Positions 1-9,477 of a DNA stretch of 64,000 nucleotides are shown here, one piece after another; within the stretch, counting starts at the first letter, position 1, and each line of letters starts with the position of its first letter. The stretch spans positions 62,001 through 126,000 of the forward strand of contig JAHBTJ010000008.1 of NCBI GenBank assembly GCA_019638595.1, written 5' to 3'. A program made the position numbers and the translations under genes. The notes under the pieces are model-generated. The model searched no databases, was not told the DNA's origin, and was given only the letters and a program-made list of their open reading frames with translations. The stretch comes from Chitinophagaceae bacterium (GTDB lineage: Bacteria; Bacteroidota; Bacteroidia; Chitinophagales; Chitinophagaceae).

Positions 1-40
1 CAAGACGGGCTGTTTATTTGAAGTTTACGAAATTTGCGGG

Positions 41-3000
41 ATGTCTACATTTTCTCATTTACACGTACATACACAATATTCCCTGCTGGATGGCGCCGCG
101 CCTATCAGCAGCCTGTACCAAAAAGCTATAAAAGACGGAATGCCCGCACTGGCAATTACCGATCATGGTAATATGTTTGGTGTATTTTCTTTTGTAGCAG
201 AAGCGTATAAGCACAAGGTAAATCCCGACGATAAAAAAAGCGCGTTAAAAGTAAAACCTGTAGTGGGCTGCGAATTTTATATTACAGAAAGCAGGCACCG
301 AAAAGTATTTTCGAAAGAAGAGCGTGATCCGAGGCATCACCAGGTATTGCTGGCAAAGAACGAAACGGGCTACCGCAACCTTATCAAGCTTACTTCTCTC
401 GGCTTTATTGAAGGAATGTACAGCAAGTATCCGCGCATTGATAAAGAACTCATTCATAAGCATCACGAAGGATTGATCGCCACTACCTGCTGCTTAGGCG
501 CCTTGGTACCGCAAACCATTTTGAAAAAGGGTGAAGAGGAAGGGGAAAATGAATTCAAATGGTGGCTGAATATTTTCCAGGAAGATTACTATGTAGAGCT
601 GCAGCGACATGGCATACCTGAGCAGGAAAAGGTGAATGACGTATTGCTGAAATTTGCTAAAAAGTACAATGTTAAAGTAATCGCTTCCAACGATTCGCAC
701 TACGTGGATCAAACAGACTTTAACGCACATGATATTTTGCTTTGCATCAACACCGGCGAAAAAATAACAACCCCGGCCATGCGCGAATTTTCTGACGATG
801 ACGTGTCGGTAAAAAACAAACGTTTTGCGTTCCCCAACGACCAGTTCTTTTTTAAAACGACCACGGAAATGAAGCAGGTATTTCACGACCTGCCGGAAGC
901 CATAGACAATACCAATGAAATAGTTGGCAAAATAGACCTGCTGGACCTGAAGCGGGATATCCTCCTGCCCAATTTCCCTATTCCCAGGGAGTTCCAGGTG
1001 CATGCAGACAGTAACCTGAATCAATGGGAATACCTGCGCCATCTTACACTGGAGGGTGCGCATAAACGGTATGACCCGCTTACACCCGAAATAGAAGAAC
1101 GGCTCAACTTTGAACTGTTCACCATTAAATCAATGGGATTTGCCGGCTACTTTTTAATTGTGAGCGACTTCATCAAAGCCGGCAGGGATATAGGTGTTTT
1201 TGTTGGTCCCGGCCGCGGTTCCGCCGCTGGCTCTGTAGTAGCATACTGCATTGGCATCACCAATATTGACCCTATAAAATACAACCTGCTGTTCGAAAGG
1301 TTCCTGAACCCCGACCGCAAAAGCATGCCGGATATTGATACCGACTTTGACGATGAAGGAAGACAGAAAGTAATTGACTATGTAGTAGAAAAATATGGCA
1401 AAAACCAGGTAGCGCAGATCATTACTTACGGTACCATGGCTGCCAAGATGAGCATTAAAGATGTAGCGCGTGTAATGGATCTTCCATTATCGGAATCCAA
1501 TATGCTGGCGAAGCTGGTACCTGAAAAGCCCGGTATTTCGCTGAAGCGGGTGTTAATGGCTCCACTCACATCAAAAGACGGTGAAAAATCGCTGGAAGAA
1601 AAAGAAGGACTGGCGCCCGATGACCTGGAAAACGTAAAAAAGCTACGCCAGTTCTATAATGGGACTGACATGCCTGCAAAAGTGCTGAAAGAGGCTGTGA
1701 TACTGGAAGGATCAGTACGAAATACGGGCATCCATGCGGCAGGTATCATCATCGCTCCTAAAGATCTTACAGAACTTTTACCGGTTGCAACAGCCAAGGA
1801 TTCGGACCTGTGGGTTACACAAATAGAAGGAAGCGTAATTGAAGAAGCAGGTGTTATTAAAATGGACTTCCTGGGTTTAAAAACGCTCAGCATTTTAAAA
1901 ACAGCGTTGCAGCTCATTAAGCAAAACCACGATAAGGATATAGACCTGGACAATATTGCGCTGGACGACGAAAAAACTTACCAGCTATACCAACGCGGCG
2001 ATACCAACGGCACTTTCCAGTTTGAAAGTGTGGGAATGCAGAAATACCTGCGTGAGTTAAAGCCGGACAAATTTGACGACCTGATAGCGATGAACGCCCT
2101 GTACCGTCCGGGTCCTTTGGCTTATATCCCCAACTTTATTGGCCGTAAACACGGGCGTGAGCCTATTACCTACGATTTACCTGAAATGGAAGAAATGCTG
2201 GCGGATACCTACGGCATTACAGTATACCAGGAACAGGTGATGCTGCTGTCGCAAAAGCTGGCAGGGTTCAGCAAAGGCGACGCGGATGTTTTGCGTAAAG
2301 CGATGGGTAAAAAGCAAAAAGCGGTGCTGGATAAAATGAAAACGCAGTTCATTACCGGCGCTTCCGCAAAAGGGCACGATCCTAAAGTGCTGGAAAAAAT
2401 ATGGACAGACTGGGAAGCGTTCGCTCAATACGCGTTCAACAAATCACATTCTACCTGTTACGCATTCGTTGCCTACCAAACCGCTTATTTAAAAGCACAT
2501 TACCCATCCGAGTATATGGCAGCGGTACTGAACCACGCGGGCGCTATCGAAAAGATCACCTTCTTTATGGAAGAATGTAAACGTATGGGATTGAATGTTC
2601 TGGGGCCCGACATCAACGAATCACAAAAAGGGTTCGCGGTAAATAAAAAAGGTGAAATACGTTTTGGACTGGGCGGGCTGAAAGGTGTGGGTGAAGCGGC
2701 GATAGAAGGCATTATTGAAGAAAGGAAAAAAGGACCTTATACCTCTATCTTCGACCTGGTAAAACGTGCCAATCAGCGGGTGGTCAATAAAAAATCGCTG
2801 GAATGCCTTGCTTACTCAGGCGCCTTCGACTGCTTTGAAAACATACACAGGGCGCAATACTTTTTCATTCCTCCCAATGATACTTCTACCGGACTGGAAA
2901 AAGTGGTGCGTTTCGGGAATATTTACCAAAGCCAGGCTGCCAACGCTACCAATACCCTGTTTGGCGATCTGCAAATGCCGGATGTTACCCCTCCCAAATT

Positions 3001-3691
3001 ACCTGAATGCCCGCCATGGACTTTAACGGAACTGCTGGATCACGAAAAGAGCATCACAGGCATCTTTTTAAGTGGTCATCCGCTTGACCATTTCAGGTTT
3101 GAGATGAAGCACTACGGTATTACGATCATATCGGAATTTAATGAGTTCAAAGATTCCATCACAACGCACTCCAACCCTTTCAGGCAGTTCAGGCTGGCGG
3201 GATTGGTGGTAGACGCGCAACATCGCGTTACACGTAACGGTAAACAATTTGGAGTATTTGCGCTGGAAGATTATTCAGGCAAAATGGAAATAGCCCTGTT
3301 CGGTGAGGATTATGTTAAATTCAAGGATCATTTCAGTCTTGCCAATGTACTGTTCGTTACGGGCGGCTTTAAATCGCGCTGGAACAGCAGCACCGATTTT
3401 GAATTTAAGATCAGCAGTGTAATGTTGCTGGAAACTGTTAAACGGATTTTAACACGCCAGGTTCAAATTGATCTTCATCCTGAGCAGGTTACGGATAAAA
3501 TGATCGGTTTTATAGACAATAACATCCGAACCTTCCCGGGTAAGGCATCTATCAAATTCACTCTTTCCGAACCCCTCAGCCAGTGCCGGGTAAGTATGTA
3601 CACACTTGAAAGGGGATTTGAAATGAATGACGAAATGGCTGCTTTCCTGGAAGCCAACCCGGATATGGAGGTGAATGTTACCTCTTTATAA
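41..3691 (+). CDS. dnaE: DNA polymerase III alpha subunit
   Basis: This is the catalytic subunit of the replicative DNA polymerase, 1216 residues, a normal length for the DnaE1 type. An N-terminal PHP domain starts with HLHVHTQYSLLDG and contains TDHGN and SNDSHY. The palm carries the catalytic aspartates in PDIDTDFDD near residues 430-432 and a third in KMDFLGL near 609. A helix-hairpin-helix segment (GLGGLKGVGEAAIEG) lies near 880 and an OB-fold region near 1040-1130. There is no fused proofreading exonuclease, so proofreading must come from a separate subunit not in this window. The ATG at 41 gives the expected MSTFSHLHVHT start. It is followed by thioredoxin on the same strand after about 160 bp, which holds a separate promoter-like box. 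Confidence 0.98.
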   Translation: MSTFSHLHVHTQYSLLDGAAPISSLYQKAIKDGMPALAITDHGNMFGVFSFVAEAYKHKVNPDDKKSALKVKPVVGCEFYITESRHRKVFSKEERDPRHHQVLLAKNETGYRNLIKLTSLGFIEGMYSKYPRIDKELIHKHHEGLIATTCCLGALVPQTILKKGEEEGENEFKWWLNIFQEDYYVELQRHGIPEQEKVNDVLLKFAKKYNVKVIASNDSHYVDQTDFNAHDILLCINTGEKITTPAMREFSDDDVSVKNKRFAFPNDQFFFKTTTEMKQVFHDLPEAIDNTNEIVGKIDLLDLKRDILLPNFPIPREFQVHADSNLNQWEYLRHLTLEGAHKRYDPLTPEIEERLNFELFTIKSMGFAGYFLIVSDFIKAGRDIGVFVGPGRGSAAGSVVAYCIGITNIDPIKYNLLFERFLNPDRKSMPDIDTDFDDEGRQKVIDYVVEKYGKNQVAQIITYGTMAAKMSIKDVARVMDLPLSESNMLAKLVPEKPGISLKRVLMAPLTSKDGEKSLEEKEGLAPDDLENVKKLRQFYNGTDMPAKVLKEAVILEGSVRNTGIHAAGIIIAPKDLTELLPVATAKDSDLWVTQIEGSVIEEAGVIKMDFLGLKTLSILKTALQLIKQNHDKDIDLDNIALDDEKTYQLYQRGDTNGTFQFESVGMQKYLRELKPDKFDDLIAMNALYRPGPLAYIPNFIGRKHGREPITYDLPEMEEMLADTYGITVYQEQVMLLSQKLAGFSKGDADVLRKAMGKKQKAVLDKMKTQFITGASAKGHDPKVLEKIWTDWEAFAQYAFNKSHSTCYAFVAYQTAYLKAHYPSEYMAAVLNHAGAIEKITFFMEECKRMGLNVLGPDINESQKGFAVNKKGEIRFGLGGLKGVGEAAIEGIIEERKKGPYTSIFDLVKRANQRVVNKKSLECLAYSGAFDCFENIHRAQYFFIPPNDTSTGLEKVVRFGNIYQSQAANATNTLFGDLQMPDVTPPKLPECPPWTLTELLDHEKSITGIFLSGHPLDHFRFEMKHYGITIISEFNEFKDSITTHSNPFRQFRLAGLVVDAQHRVTRNGKQFGVFALEDYSGKMEIALFGEDYVKFKDHFSLANVLFVTGGFKSRWNSSTDFEFKISSVMLLETVKRILTRQVQIDLHPEQVTDKMIGFIDNNIRTFPGKASIKFTLSEPLSQCRVSMYTLERGFEMNDEMAAFLEANPDMEVNVTSL

Positions 3692-3765
3692 AATCGGCGA
3701 AAGGTCAAAATGTCTAATGCACAATTGTGGATAATGCCATAACATCTTATTTAGAGTAATGGACT

Positions 3766-3773
3766 TAAATTTG
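3766..3773 (+). promoter_or_regulatory. Promoter -7 box candidate for trxA
   Basis: TAAATTTG matches the Bacteroidota -7 consensus TAnnTTTG and lies about 80 bp before the thioredoxin start. I see no clear TTG -33 element at the usual distance, so this is only a candidate. Confidence 0.4.
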
Positions 3774-3854
3774 CAGTTCCAGGTTGGTATTGGTAGCGTA
3801 AGAAAGCCTATTACCGTAATATCATATTTAAACAATAAATAAAATTTGATCGCT

Positions 3855-4172
3855 ATGGCACTTGAATTTACAGACACAAATTTCCAGGAAAAAGTTTTGG
3901 ATTCGGATAAACTCTCAGTTATTGACTTTTGGGCTGAATGGTGTGGACCCTGCCGCGCAATTGGCCCCGTTATTGAAGAGCTGAGCAAAGAATATACAGG
4001 AAAAGTAAACGTAGGAAAGGTGAACGTTGACCATAATCCCCAATTGTCAATTAATTACGGTGTTACTTCCATACCCGCTATTCTTTTTGTAAAAGATGGC
4101 AAGGTTGTGGACAAATTAATAGGCGCACAACCTAAAGCTAATTTTGTTAAGAAAATAGAGCAGCATATTTAA
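3855..4172 (+). CDS. trxA: Thioredoxin
   Basis: This is a small cytoplasmic thiol-disulfide oxidoreductase of 105 residues, the standard thioredoxin length. The active site WCGPC places the redox cysteines at residues 30 and 33. A cis-proline segment (TSIPAI) and the DGK turn follow at the usual spacing. There is no signal peptide, so it is the general cytoplasmic reductant rather than an envelope TlpA/ResA type. The ATG at 3855 is preferred over an in-frame TTG nine bases upstream. A strong intrinsic terminator starts 28 bp after the stop. Confidence 0.97.
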   Translation: MALEFTDTNFQEKVLDSDKLSVIDFWAEWCGPCRAIGPVIEELSKEYTGKVNVGKVNVDHNPQLSINYGVTSIPAILFVKDGKVVDKLIGAQPKANFVKKIEQHI

Positions 4173-4200
4173 AAATCACTTTTTAGTTGTGTGTGTTTCA

Positions 4201-4228
4201 AAAGCAGGCTTCAACGGCCTGCTTTTTT
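4201..4228 (+). terminator. Intrinsic terminator after trxA
   Basis: A 9-bp stem (AAAGCAGGC with GCCTGCTTT) and a 7-base loop are followed by a run of T. It ends the trxA transcript just before the heptamer repeat array. Confidence 0.88.
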
Positions 4229-4230
4229 GT

Positions 4231-4424
4231 AAGCAATCGGCTATCAGCAATGGGCTATCAGCCATCAGTGATCAGCTATTAGCAATGAGCGATGAGCTAT
4301 CGGCAATCAGCTATCAGCAATTTATTGTTTTTTGTTTATGGTTGAGAGCTCAAACAAGAAACTTCAAACTACAAACCACAAACTATACCCAGAACCTGCA
4401 ACCTGTAACCACAAACTCCAAACC
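4231..4424. repeat. Degenerate heptanucleotide array, copy A
   Basis: This 315-bp gap between trxA and the transporter holds two back-to-back arrays with a 7-bp period. From 4232 to 4323 about 12 units read GCNATSR (GCTATCA, GCAATCA, GCCATCA, GCGATGA). From about 4325 to 4424, after a stretch around GAGAGCTC, units read AAACTTC, AAACTAC, AAACCAC and then AACCTGN. A reading frame across the region is simply translated repeat and not a gene. The last 60 bp before the next gene show no recognisable element. Confidence 0.85.
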
Positions 4425-4487
4425 GATTCCCTGATCGCAATGTTGTATATTGCTGAATAAACGCATGAGATACAATCTGGCCACTGT

Positions 4488-6131
4488 ATGACATTACACC
4501 TCGAAAATATTAGCAGGGGAGCATTGGGAATGACATTCCTTATCCTGGTTTGCTACCTGCTCAGCAACAATAAAAAAGCCATTAACTGGAAACTGGTAGG
4601 AATAGGCATTTTTGCACAGCTAATGTTTGCAATGGGCGTGCTCAATACCAAAATTGCCGGGCAACCCGTATTCTGGATATTTACAGGCATCCTGCTGCTG
4701 TATAACAGCTTCCGTAAAATAAAATATTACGCCGGTAATAATACCAGGCCTGTTTTTAACACGCTTGCCATTGCGGCAGTGGTTGCCTGGCAGCTTGTTT
4801 TCTTTTTCGGAATGATAAGAAGCTACTCCTTCAGCAATCCCGGCATTGCTATTTTACTCAGCATTATCATTATCGGCTTCCTCATTAAATACCTTTCGCC
4901 CCGAAACACAGAACTGGTAAAATGGGGCATTCGGCTTACCGGAATAATACTATGTATTTCTGTTTATGCAAAGATCTGTAGTCCCGATATTTTTAAAATG
5001 CTGCTTGAGGGCGTTTCCTCCGCATTTGTATCGCTTATCAACCTTAGCCATAAAGGAACAGAATTCCTGTTTGAGAATCTTGCCAATGCAGACGGATCGT
5101 GGGGCTTTGTATTTGCCATACAGGTATTGCCCAATATTATTTTCTTCGCAGCGCTTTCCTCCATACTTTATTACCTGGGCATACTGCAAAAAATAGTATA
5201 CGTTTTTGCCTACCTGCTCAACAAAATGAATATTTCCGGGGCTGAAAGCTTATCAACCGCCGCCAATATTTTTTTAGGACAAACCGAAGCGCCTTTGATG
5301 ATACGCCCTTACCTGGAAAAAATGACCCGTAGTGAAATTTTGTGCATTATGGTAGGCGGCATGGCCAATACTGCCGGCAGTGTGCTGGCAGCCTATGTGG
5401 GATTTTTGGGAGGATCGGATCCCGCCCAGCAAAATTATTTCGCGCTTCATATGCTCAGTCAATCCATTATGAGCGCACCGGCGGCTATTGTTTGCTCCAA
5501 GATCCTTTTCCCTCAAACCGATCATCATCTTATTTCAAAAGACCTTACGATCCCTAAAGAAAAGCTGGGAGATAATTTTTTAGACGCGCTTTCGCTGGGC
5601 ACTACAGACGGGCTGAAGCTGGCAGTGAACGTGGGCGCCATGCTCATTGTTTTTACAGCTATGATGTGGGTAGTGAACGCATTGCTGGGATGGGTGGGCG
5701 ATATTACGCACCTCAACCAGCAAATACAACTGGCAACCAGCGGAAGATATGAATCCCTGTCGCTGAATATGATCCTTGGATATATTTTTTCACCCATAGC
5801 ATGGCTGATAGGAGTAGCTAAAGCCGATATGGTATCCATAGGGCAGTTGCTGGGCGAAAAAACGATCCTTAATGAGTTCGTAGCCTATATTTCGCTGGGT
5901 AATATGAAAGCCAATAACGTTATAACCGATCCCAAATCGCTGTTGATTGCCACCTATGCCCTGTGCGGGTTTGCCAATTTCGCCTCTATAGGCATTCAAA
6001 TAGGCGGCATAAGCCAGTTAGCGCCCAACCAGCGAAAGAACCTGACCGAACTGGGTATTAAGGCGCTTATCGGCGGAACGATCGCCTGCCTTATGTGTGG
6101 TTGTATAGCAGGTATGCTGGTACAGCAATAA
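4488..6131 (+). CDS. Concentrative nucleoside transporter (CNT/NupC family)
   Basis: This is an inner-membrane Na+ or H+ coupled nucleoside importer of 547 residues, somewhat longer than E. coli NupC because of an extended N-terminal membrane region. The family signature is clear around residues 264-290 (GQTEAPLMIRPYL, then GGMANTAGSVLAAY), followed by the conserved core in the second half (GTTDGLKLAVNVGAML, and NEFVAYISL near 465). About 12 hydrophobic segments are visible. It probably salvages nucleosides. The ATG at 4488 follows the repeat region. The downstream metalloprotease begins about 170 bp later and need not be co-transcribed. Confidence 0.93.
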   Translation: MTLHLENISRGALGMTFLILVCYLLSNNKKAINWKLVGIGIFAQLMFAMGVLNTKIAGQPVFWIFTGILLLYNSFRKIKYYAGNNTRPVFNTLAIAAVVAWQLVFFFGMIRSYSFSNPGIAILLSIIIIGFLIKYLSPRNTELVKWGIRLTGIILCISVYAKICSPDIFKMLLEGVSSAFVSLINLSHKGTEFLFENLANADGSWGFVFAIQVLPNIIFFAALSSILYYLGILQKIVYVFAYLLNKMNISGAESLSTAANIFLGQTEAPLMIRPYLEKMTRSEILCIMVGGMANTAGSVLAAYVGFLGGSDPAQQNYFALHMLSQSIMSAPAAIVCSKILFPQTDHHLISKDLTIPKEKLGDNFLDALSLGTTDGLKLAVNVGAMLIVFTAMMWVVNALLGWVGDITHLNQQIQLATSGRYESLSLNMILGYIFSPIAWLIGVAKADMVSIGQLLGEKTILNEFVAYISLGNMKANNVITDPKSLLIATYALCGFANFASIGIQIGGISQLAPNQRKNLTELGIKALIGGTIACLMCGCIAGMLVQQ

Positions 6132-6301
6132 AATGAAGGAGTATGTATATTTCCGGTATGAATTAACGGTACCTGTCAAACCTGTTTTTCCCCGCAGCCG
6201 TATACGCTTACGCAATACCGGTTCGTTTGGAGAATATAGTTTAAAACGGTTTACCATTGAAAAAAGCATTTTTTTTAGCAGCAATACATGCTATACATTT
6301 G

Positions 6302-8506
6302 ATGCGCAGATCATCAAACCTTTTCGTTTTGAAGACAATAACAAGTCTTTTTTTAATAGCCGCATTTATTGCGGTTTCCCTACCCACATATGCGCAGCGC
6401 GGTTGCGCCACCGGCAGGGTAATGGAAGCATACCTGCTCAAATACCCCGAACGGAAAGCCGAATACCAGAAACGACAGGCCGATTTTCAGCAAAAGTACG
6501 AGGCTGTAAGACGGCAGAAAGCGCAGATGCGTGTACAACAACGTTTAAGCGCTACAGTTACCATTCCTGTGGTAGTGCATATTGTAATGGACGATCCCTC
6601 ACTGGTAACAGATGAACAGGTGCAGAGCCAGTTGGATGTACTGAACGCCGATTATGCCGGGCTCAACGCTGATTCTTCTAAAATACCGGCTGCCTTTAAG
6701 CCTTTCTTTGCAAAAGGCAATATTCGTTTTTGCCTGGCGCAGCGAACTCCCGCTAACGAACCAACCAACGGTATCGTACGGGTTACCTCATTTACCACTT
6801 CAAAGCCCGGCGATCACGACCCTGTTAAGTACGCCAACATGGGAGGTTCCAATGCCTGGAACATTTCAAAATACCTGAACATATGGGTTTGCAGGATGAG
6901 TGAGGCGAATGATCTTGGCTATTCCTTTATGCCCCAGTTGCCCGGGCTTGCCGACAGCGATGTGGGCTTTGTGACCGCTTACCACGCATTTGGCACTATA
7001 GGAACGGCCGAAGCTCCTTTCAACAAAGGACGTACCGCCACTCATGAGATAGGTCATTACTTTAATCTTGCTCACGTTTGGGGTAGTAATGAATGCGTTG
7101 AATCCTGCTCTGATTCGGATGAGGTAGATGACACACCCAATCAGAATACCTGTACCTACGGAACGCCTTCTTTCCCCAAAACAGATAACTGTACATCCGT
7201 AGCGCCCGGCATTATGTTCATGAATTATATGGATTATGTGGATGATGCCGCGATGTGCATGTTTACCGAAGGGCAGGCAGACAGGATGGAAACCGCCCTG
7301 GAATCCTTCCCTGACCGGAGCCCTTTACTCAGTTCGGATGGATGCGTACCACCTGTTCTGTTCAATAATGATGTAAAAGCGCTGTCGGTCAACTACCCCA
7401 ATAATGCCATTGTTTATTGCGGGCAAAGCTTTACGCCCTCCATACGTATTCAAAACCAGGGAGCATTACCGCTAACCAGTGTTACCCTTCATGTTTCTGT
7501 AGATGGCGCAACTCCCGTGTCCACAAATATTACGCTGAACCTAGCCTCCCTCGGGGAAACTATTATCCAGGCTAACGCGATAACCGCCGGCGTTGGTTCG
7601 CACACTATAAAGATCTATACTACCAACCCCAATGGCAGCGCCGATCAATATACTGTTAACGATACCGTAAGTACAAAATTTACAGTAACGGGCAATTCAA
7701 CCGATCCGGTAGCGGAGGGCTTTGAAGGTTCAGGGTTTCCCACCGCGGGTTGGGGTATTACCAATACAAGCGACCTGCCGGAATTTAATCCCGTACATGT
7801 AAATACGGCTTTCCGGAGCGGCAGCCGTTCTGTAAAATTCAACACCCATAACTTCCAGCTATTTGGCAAATCTTCCGTTATATCCACTCCTGAAATAACA
7901 ATACCTCTCAGCGCAGACTCAGTAAAAGTAACCTTCTGGCGGGCTGCGGCGCAAAGCAACAGCCTTAACAGCGATACGCTTGAAATATTATTTTCCACCG
8001 ATTGCGGTCAAACATTTACATCTGCGTATAAAAAAGGAGGATCAGCGCTTCGTACCCGTAATAATTTTACCAACTCAGAATTCATTCCGTTTGAAGATGA
8101 ATGGGTGGCAGATACATTAGACCTTTCGCCGTACCTGGCCGGGCAGCATAGCAGCTTTACCGTTCAGTTCCGGGGTATTAACGGGTACGGAAATAATATT
8201 TATCTTGATGATATCAATATATACAGCCGTGAGCTACCCCCAGCCCTTAAATCAAACGGTTTTATTATAGCGCCTAACCCCACTACCGGCCTGCTGACCA
8301 TACAGCATTACCCGTCCGCCTCCCGGCTAAAGGGAATCGCCATATTCAGCAGTACAGGACAACTGTATCATAAAGCAAGCTATAGCACCGCCAACGCTGT
8401 TAATTATATTCCTGTAGATATGCGCAGTGCCGCCGCCGGGGTGTATTTCATAAAACTCATTTATACCGATAAAACGGTAACCAAAAAAATTATTAAAGTA
8501 AACTGA
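6302..8506 (+). CDS. Secreted M43-family zinc metalloprotease with T9SS sorting domain
   Basis: This is a 734-residue exported protease of the pappalysin/cytophagalysin family (M43). A signal peptide covers about residues 1-32 and ends at TYAQ. The zinc site HEIGHYFNLAH has His248, Glu249, His252 and His258, and a downstream MNYMDY supplies the Met-turn. The middle holds beta-sandwich segments. The last 75 residues (APNPTTG, then GVYFIKL, ending KKIIKVN) form a type A C-terminal sorting domain for type IX secretion to the cell surface or medium. The ATG at 6302 is chosen over a TTG at 6257 because it gives a normal signal peptide. Confidence 0.93.
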   Translation: MRRSSNLFVLKTITSLFLIAAFIAVSLPTYAQRGCATGRVMEAYLLKYPERKAEYQKRQADFQQKYEAVRRQKAQMRVQQRLSATVTIPVVVHIVMDDPSLVTDEQVQSQLDVLNADYAGLNADSSKIPAAFKPFFAKGNIRFCLAQRTPANEPTNGIVRVTSFTTSKPGDHDPVKYANMGGSNAWNISKYLNIWVCRMSEANDLGYSFMPQLPGLADSDVGFVTAYHAFGTIGTAEAPFNKGRTATHEIGHYFNLAHVWGSNECVESCSDSDEVDDTPNQNTCTYGTPSFPKTDNCTSVAPGIMFMNYMDYVDDAAMCMFTEGQADRMETALESFPDRSPLLSSDGCVPPVLFNNDVKALSVNYPNNAIVYCGQSFTPSIRIQNQGALPLTSVTLHVSVDGATPVSTNITLNLASLGETIIQANAITAGVGSHTIKIYTTNPNGSADQYTVNDTVSTKFTVTGNSTDPVAEGFEGSGFPTAGWGITNTSDLPEFNPVHVNTAFRSGSRSVKFNTHNFQLFGKSSVISTPEITIPLSADSVKVTFWRAAAQSNSLNSDTLEILFSTDCGQTFTSAYKKGGSALRTRNNFTNSEFIPFEDEWVADTLDLSPYLAGQHSSFTVQFRGINGYGNNIYLDDINIYSRELPPALKSNGFIIAPNPTTGLLTIQHYPSASRLKGIAIFSSTGQLYHKASYSTANAVNYIPVDMRSAAAGVYFIKLIYTDKTVTKKIIKVN

Positions 8507-8570
8507 TAAAAGCTGTTAGTTGAAGGTTGCAGGCACAACAGCTAACCATAAAACTTTACATTGCCTGATG

Positions 8571-8592
8571 CCCGAAATCAAAAATCGGGTTT
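8571..8592 (+). terminator. Weak hairpin after the metalloprotease
   Basis: A 5-bp stem (CCCGA/TCGGG) with a 9-base loop is followed by TTTC. It is a poor terminator but is the only candidate between the metalloprotease and pyrF. Confidence 0.35.
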
Positions 8593-8612
8593 CATCAATC
8601 ACAATCCCTTAA

Positions 8613-8620
8613 TATCTTCG
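8613..8620 (+). promoter_or_regulatory. Promoter -7 box candidate for pyrF
   Basis: TATCTTCG is one mismatch from TAnnTTTG and ends only 4 bp before the ATG. If it is used, the transcript would be leaderless or nearly so. Confidence 0.3.
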
Positions 8621-8624
8621 CGGC

Positions 8625-9425
8625 ATGACGATACAAGCGCTTACACAGTCCATCAGGCAAAAGAAATCCTACTTATGTGTGGGGCTGGATTCAGATATCA
8701 CTAAAATTCCCAAACACCTGCTTTCCTCTGCCGATCCTGTTTTTGAATTCAACAAGCAGGTCATTGATGCAACGCTTGATTTTTGTGTAAGCTATAAGAT
8801 CAATACAGCATTTTACGAAAGCAGGGGATTGAAAGGGTGGGAAAGTCTTGAAAAAACGATCCGCTATATACCCGCTACGCATTTTACTATTGCCGATGCC
8901 AAACGGGGAGATATTGGCAATACCTCTTCGCAATATGCAAAAGCCTTTTTCGAGGAGCTGAACTTTGATGCCGTAACCGTAGCTCCCTACATGGGCGCCG
9001 ATAGTATACAACCATTTTTGGAATACGGGAACAAATGCACCATTGTTCTGGGGCTTACTTCCAACCCGGGAGCAAAGGATTTTGAATTATTGCCTGCGGG
9101 AAATGAACGGTTATATGAAAAGGTATTACGAACCGTTTCCAACTGGGGCACTCCAGACAATCTTATGTTTGTGATCGGCGCAACCCGGGCGGAAGAATTT
9201 ACCAATATACGACGCATCCTGCCCGACCATTATTTCCTGGTGCCGGGCGTGGGCTTCCAGGGCGGAAGCTTAAAAGACATTTCCGAAAAGGCGATGAACA
9301 GCAATGTTGGCATACTCGTGAATGTATCACGCGCCATCATTTTTGCAGGGGAGAAAGAAGACTTTGCCGCAGAAGCCGCGACAATCGCGTCACAATATCA
9401 TCAGGAAATGAGCAACTACCTGTAA
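8625..9425 (+). CDS. pyrF: Orotidine 5'-phosphate decarboxylase (type 2)
   Basis: This enzyme catalyses the last step of de novo UMP synthesis, decarboxylation of OMP. The 266 residues fit the longer type 2 (PyrF, subfamily 2) enzymes. The N-terminal LCVGLDSD strand, the catalytic DAKRGDIGNT loop near residues 91-100, and the phosphate-binding VPGVGFQGG near 205 are all present. It is a monocistronic-looking gene that converges with the serine hydrolase, with a 52-bp gap and no clear terminator. Confidence 0.97.
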   Translation: MTIQALTQSIRQKKSYLCVGLDSDITKIPKHLLSSADPVFEFNKQVIDATLDFCVSYKINTAFYESRGLKGWESLEKTIRYIPATHFTIADAKRGDIGNTSSQYAKAFFEELNFDAVTVAPYMGADSIQPFLEYGNKCTIVLGLTSNPGAKDFELLPAGNERLYEKVLRTVSNWGTPDNLMFVIGATRAEEFTNIRRILPDHYFLVPGVGFQGGSLKDISEKAMNSNVGILVNVSRAIIFAGEKEDFAAEAATIASQYHQEMSNYL

Positions 9426-9477
9426 AAGGCAGCCGGGTGCGTTTCAATAAATGTTATATGTTACCAGGCAGGTCGGA

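Noticed and set aside
4231-4424. CRISPR array
   Set aside because: The period is 7 bp with degenerate units and no spacers or cas genes, so it is a simple short-repeat array.
4189-4434. Plus-strand 81-residue frame after trxA
   Set aside because: It is the translation of heptamer repeats (Ser/Ile/Leu-rich, then Thr/Asn-rich) and starts in the trxA terminator region.
6133-6615. Frame overlapping the start of the M43 metalloprotease
   Set aside because: It has no recognisable domain, and the metalloprotease frame has a signal peptide and zinc site.
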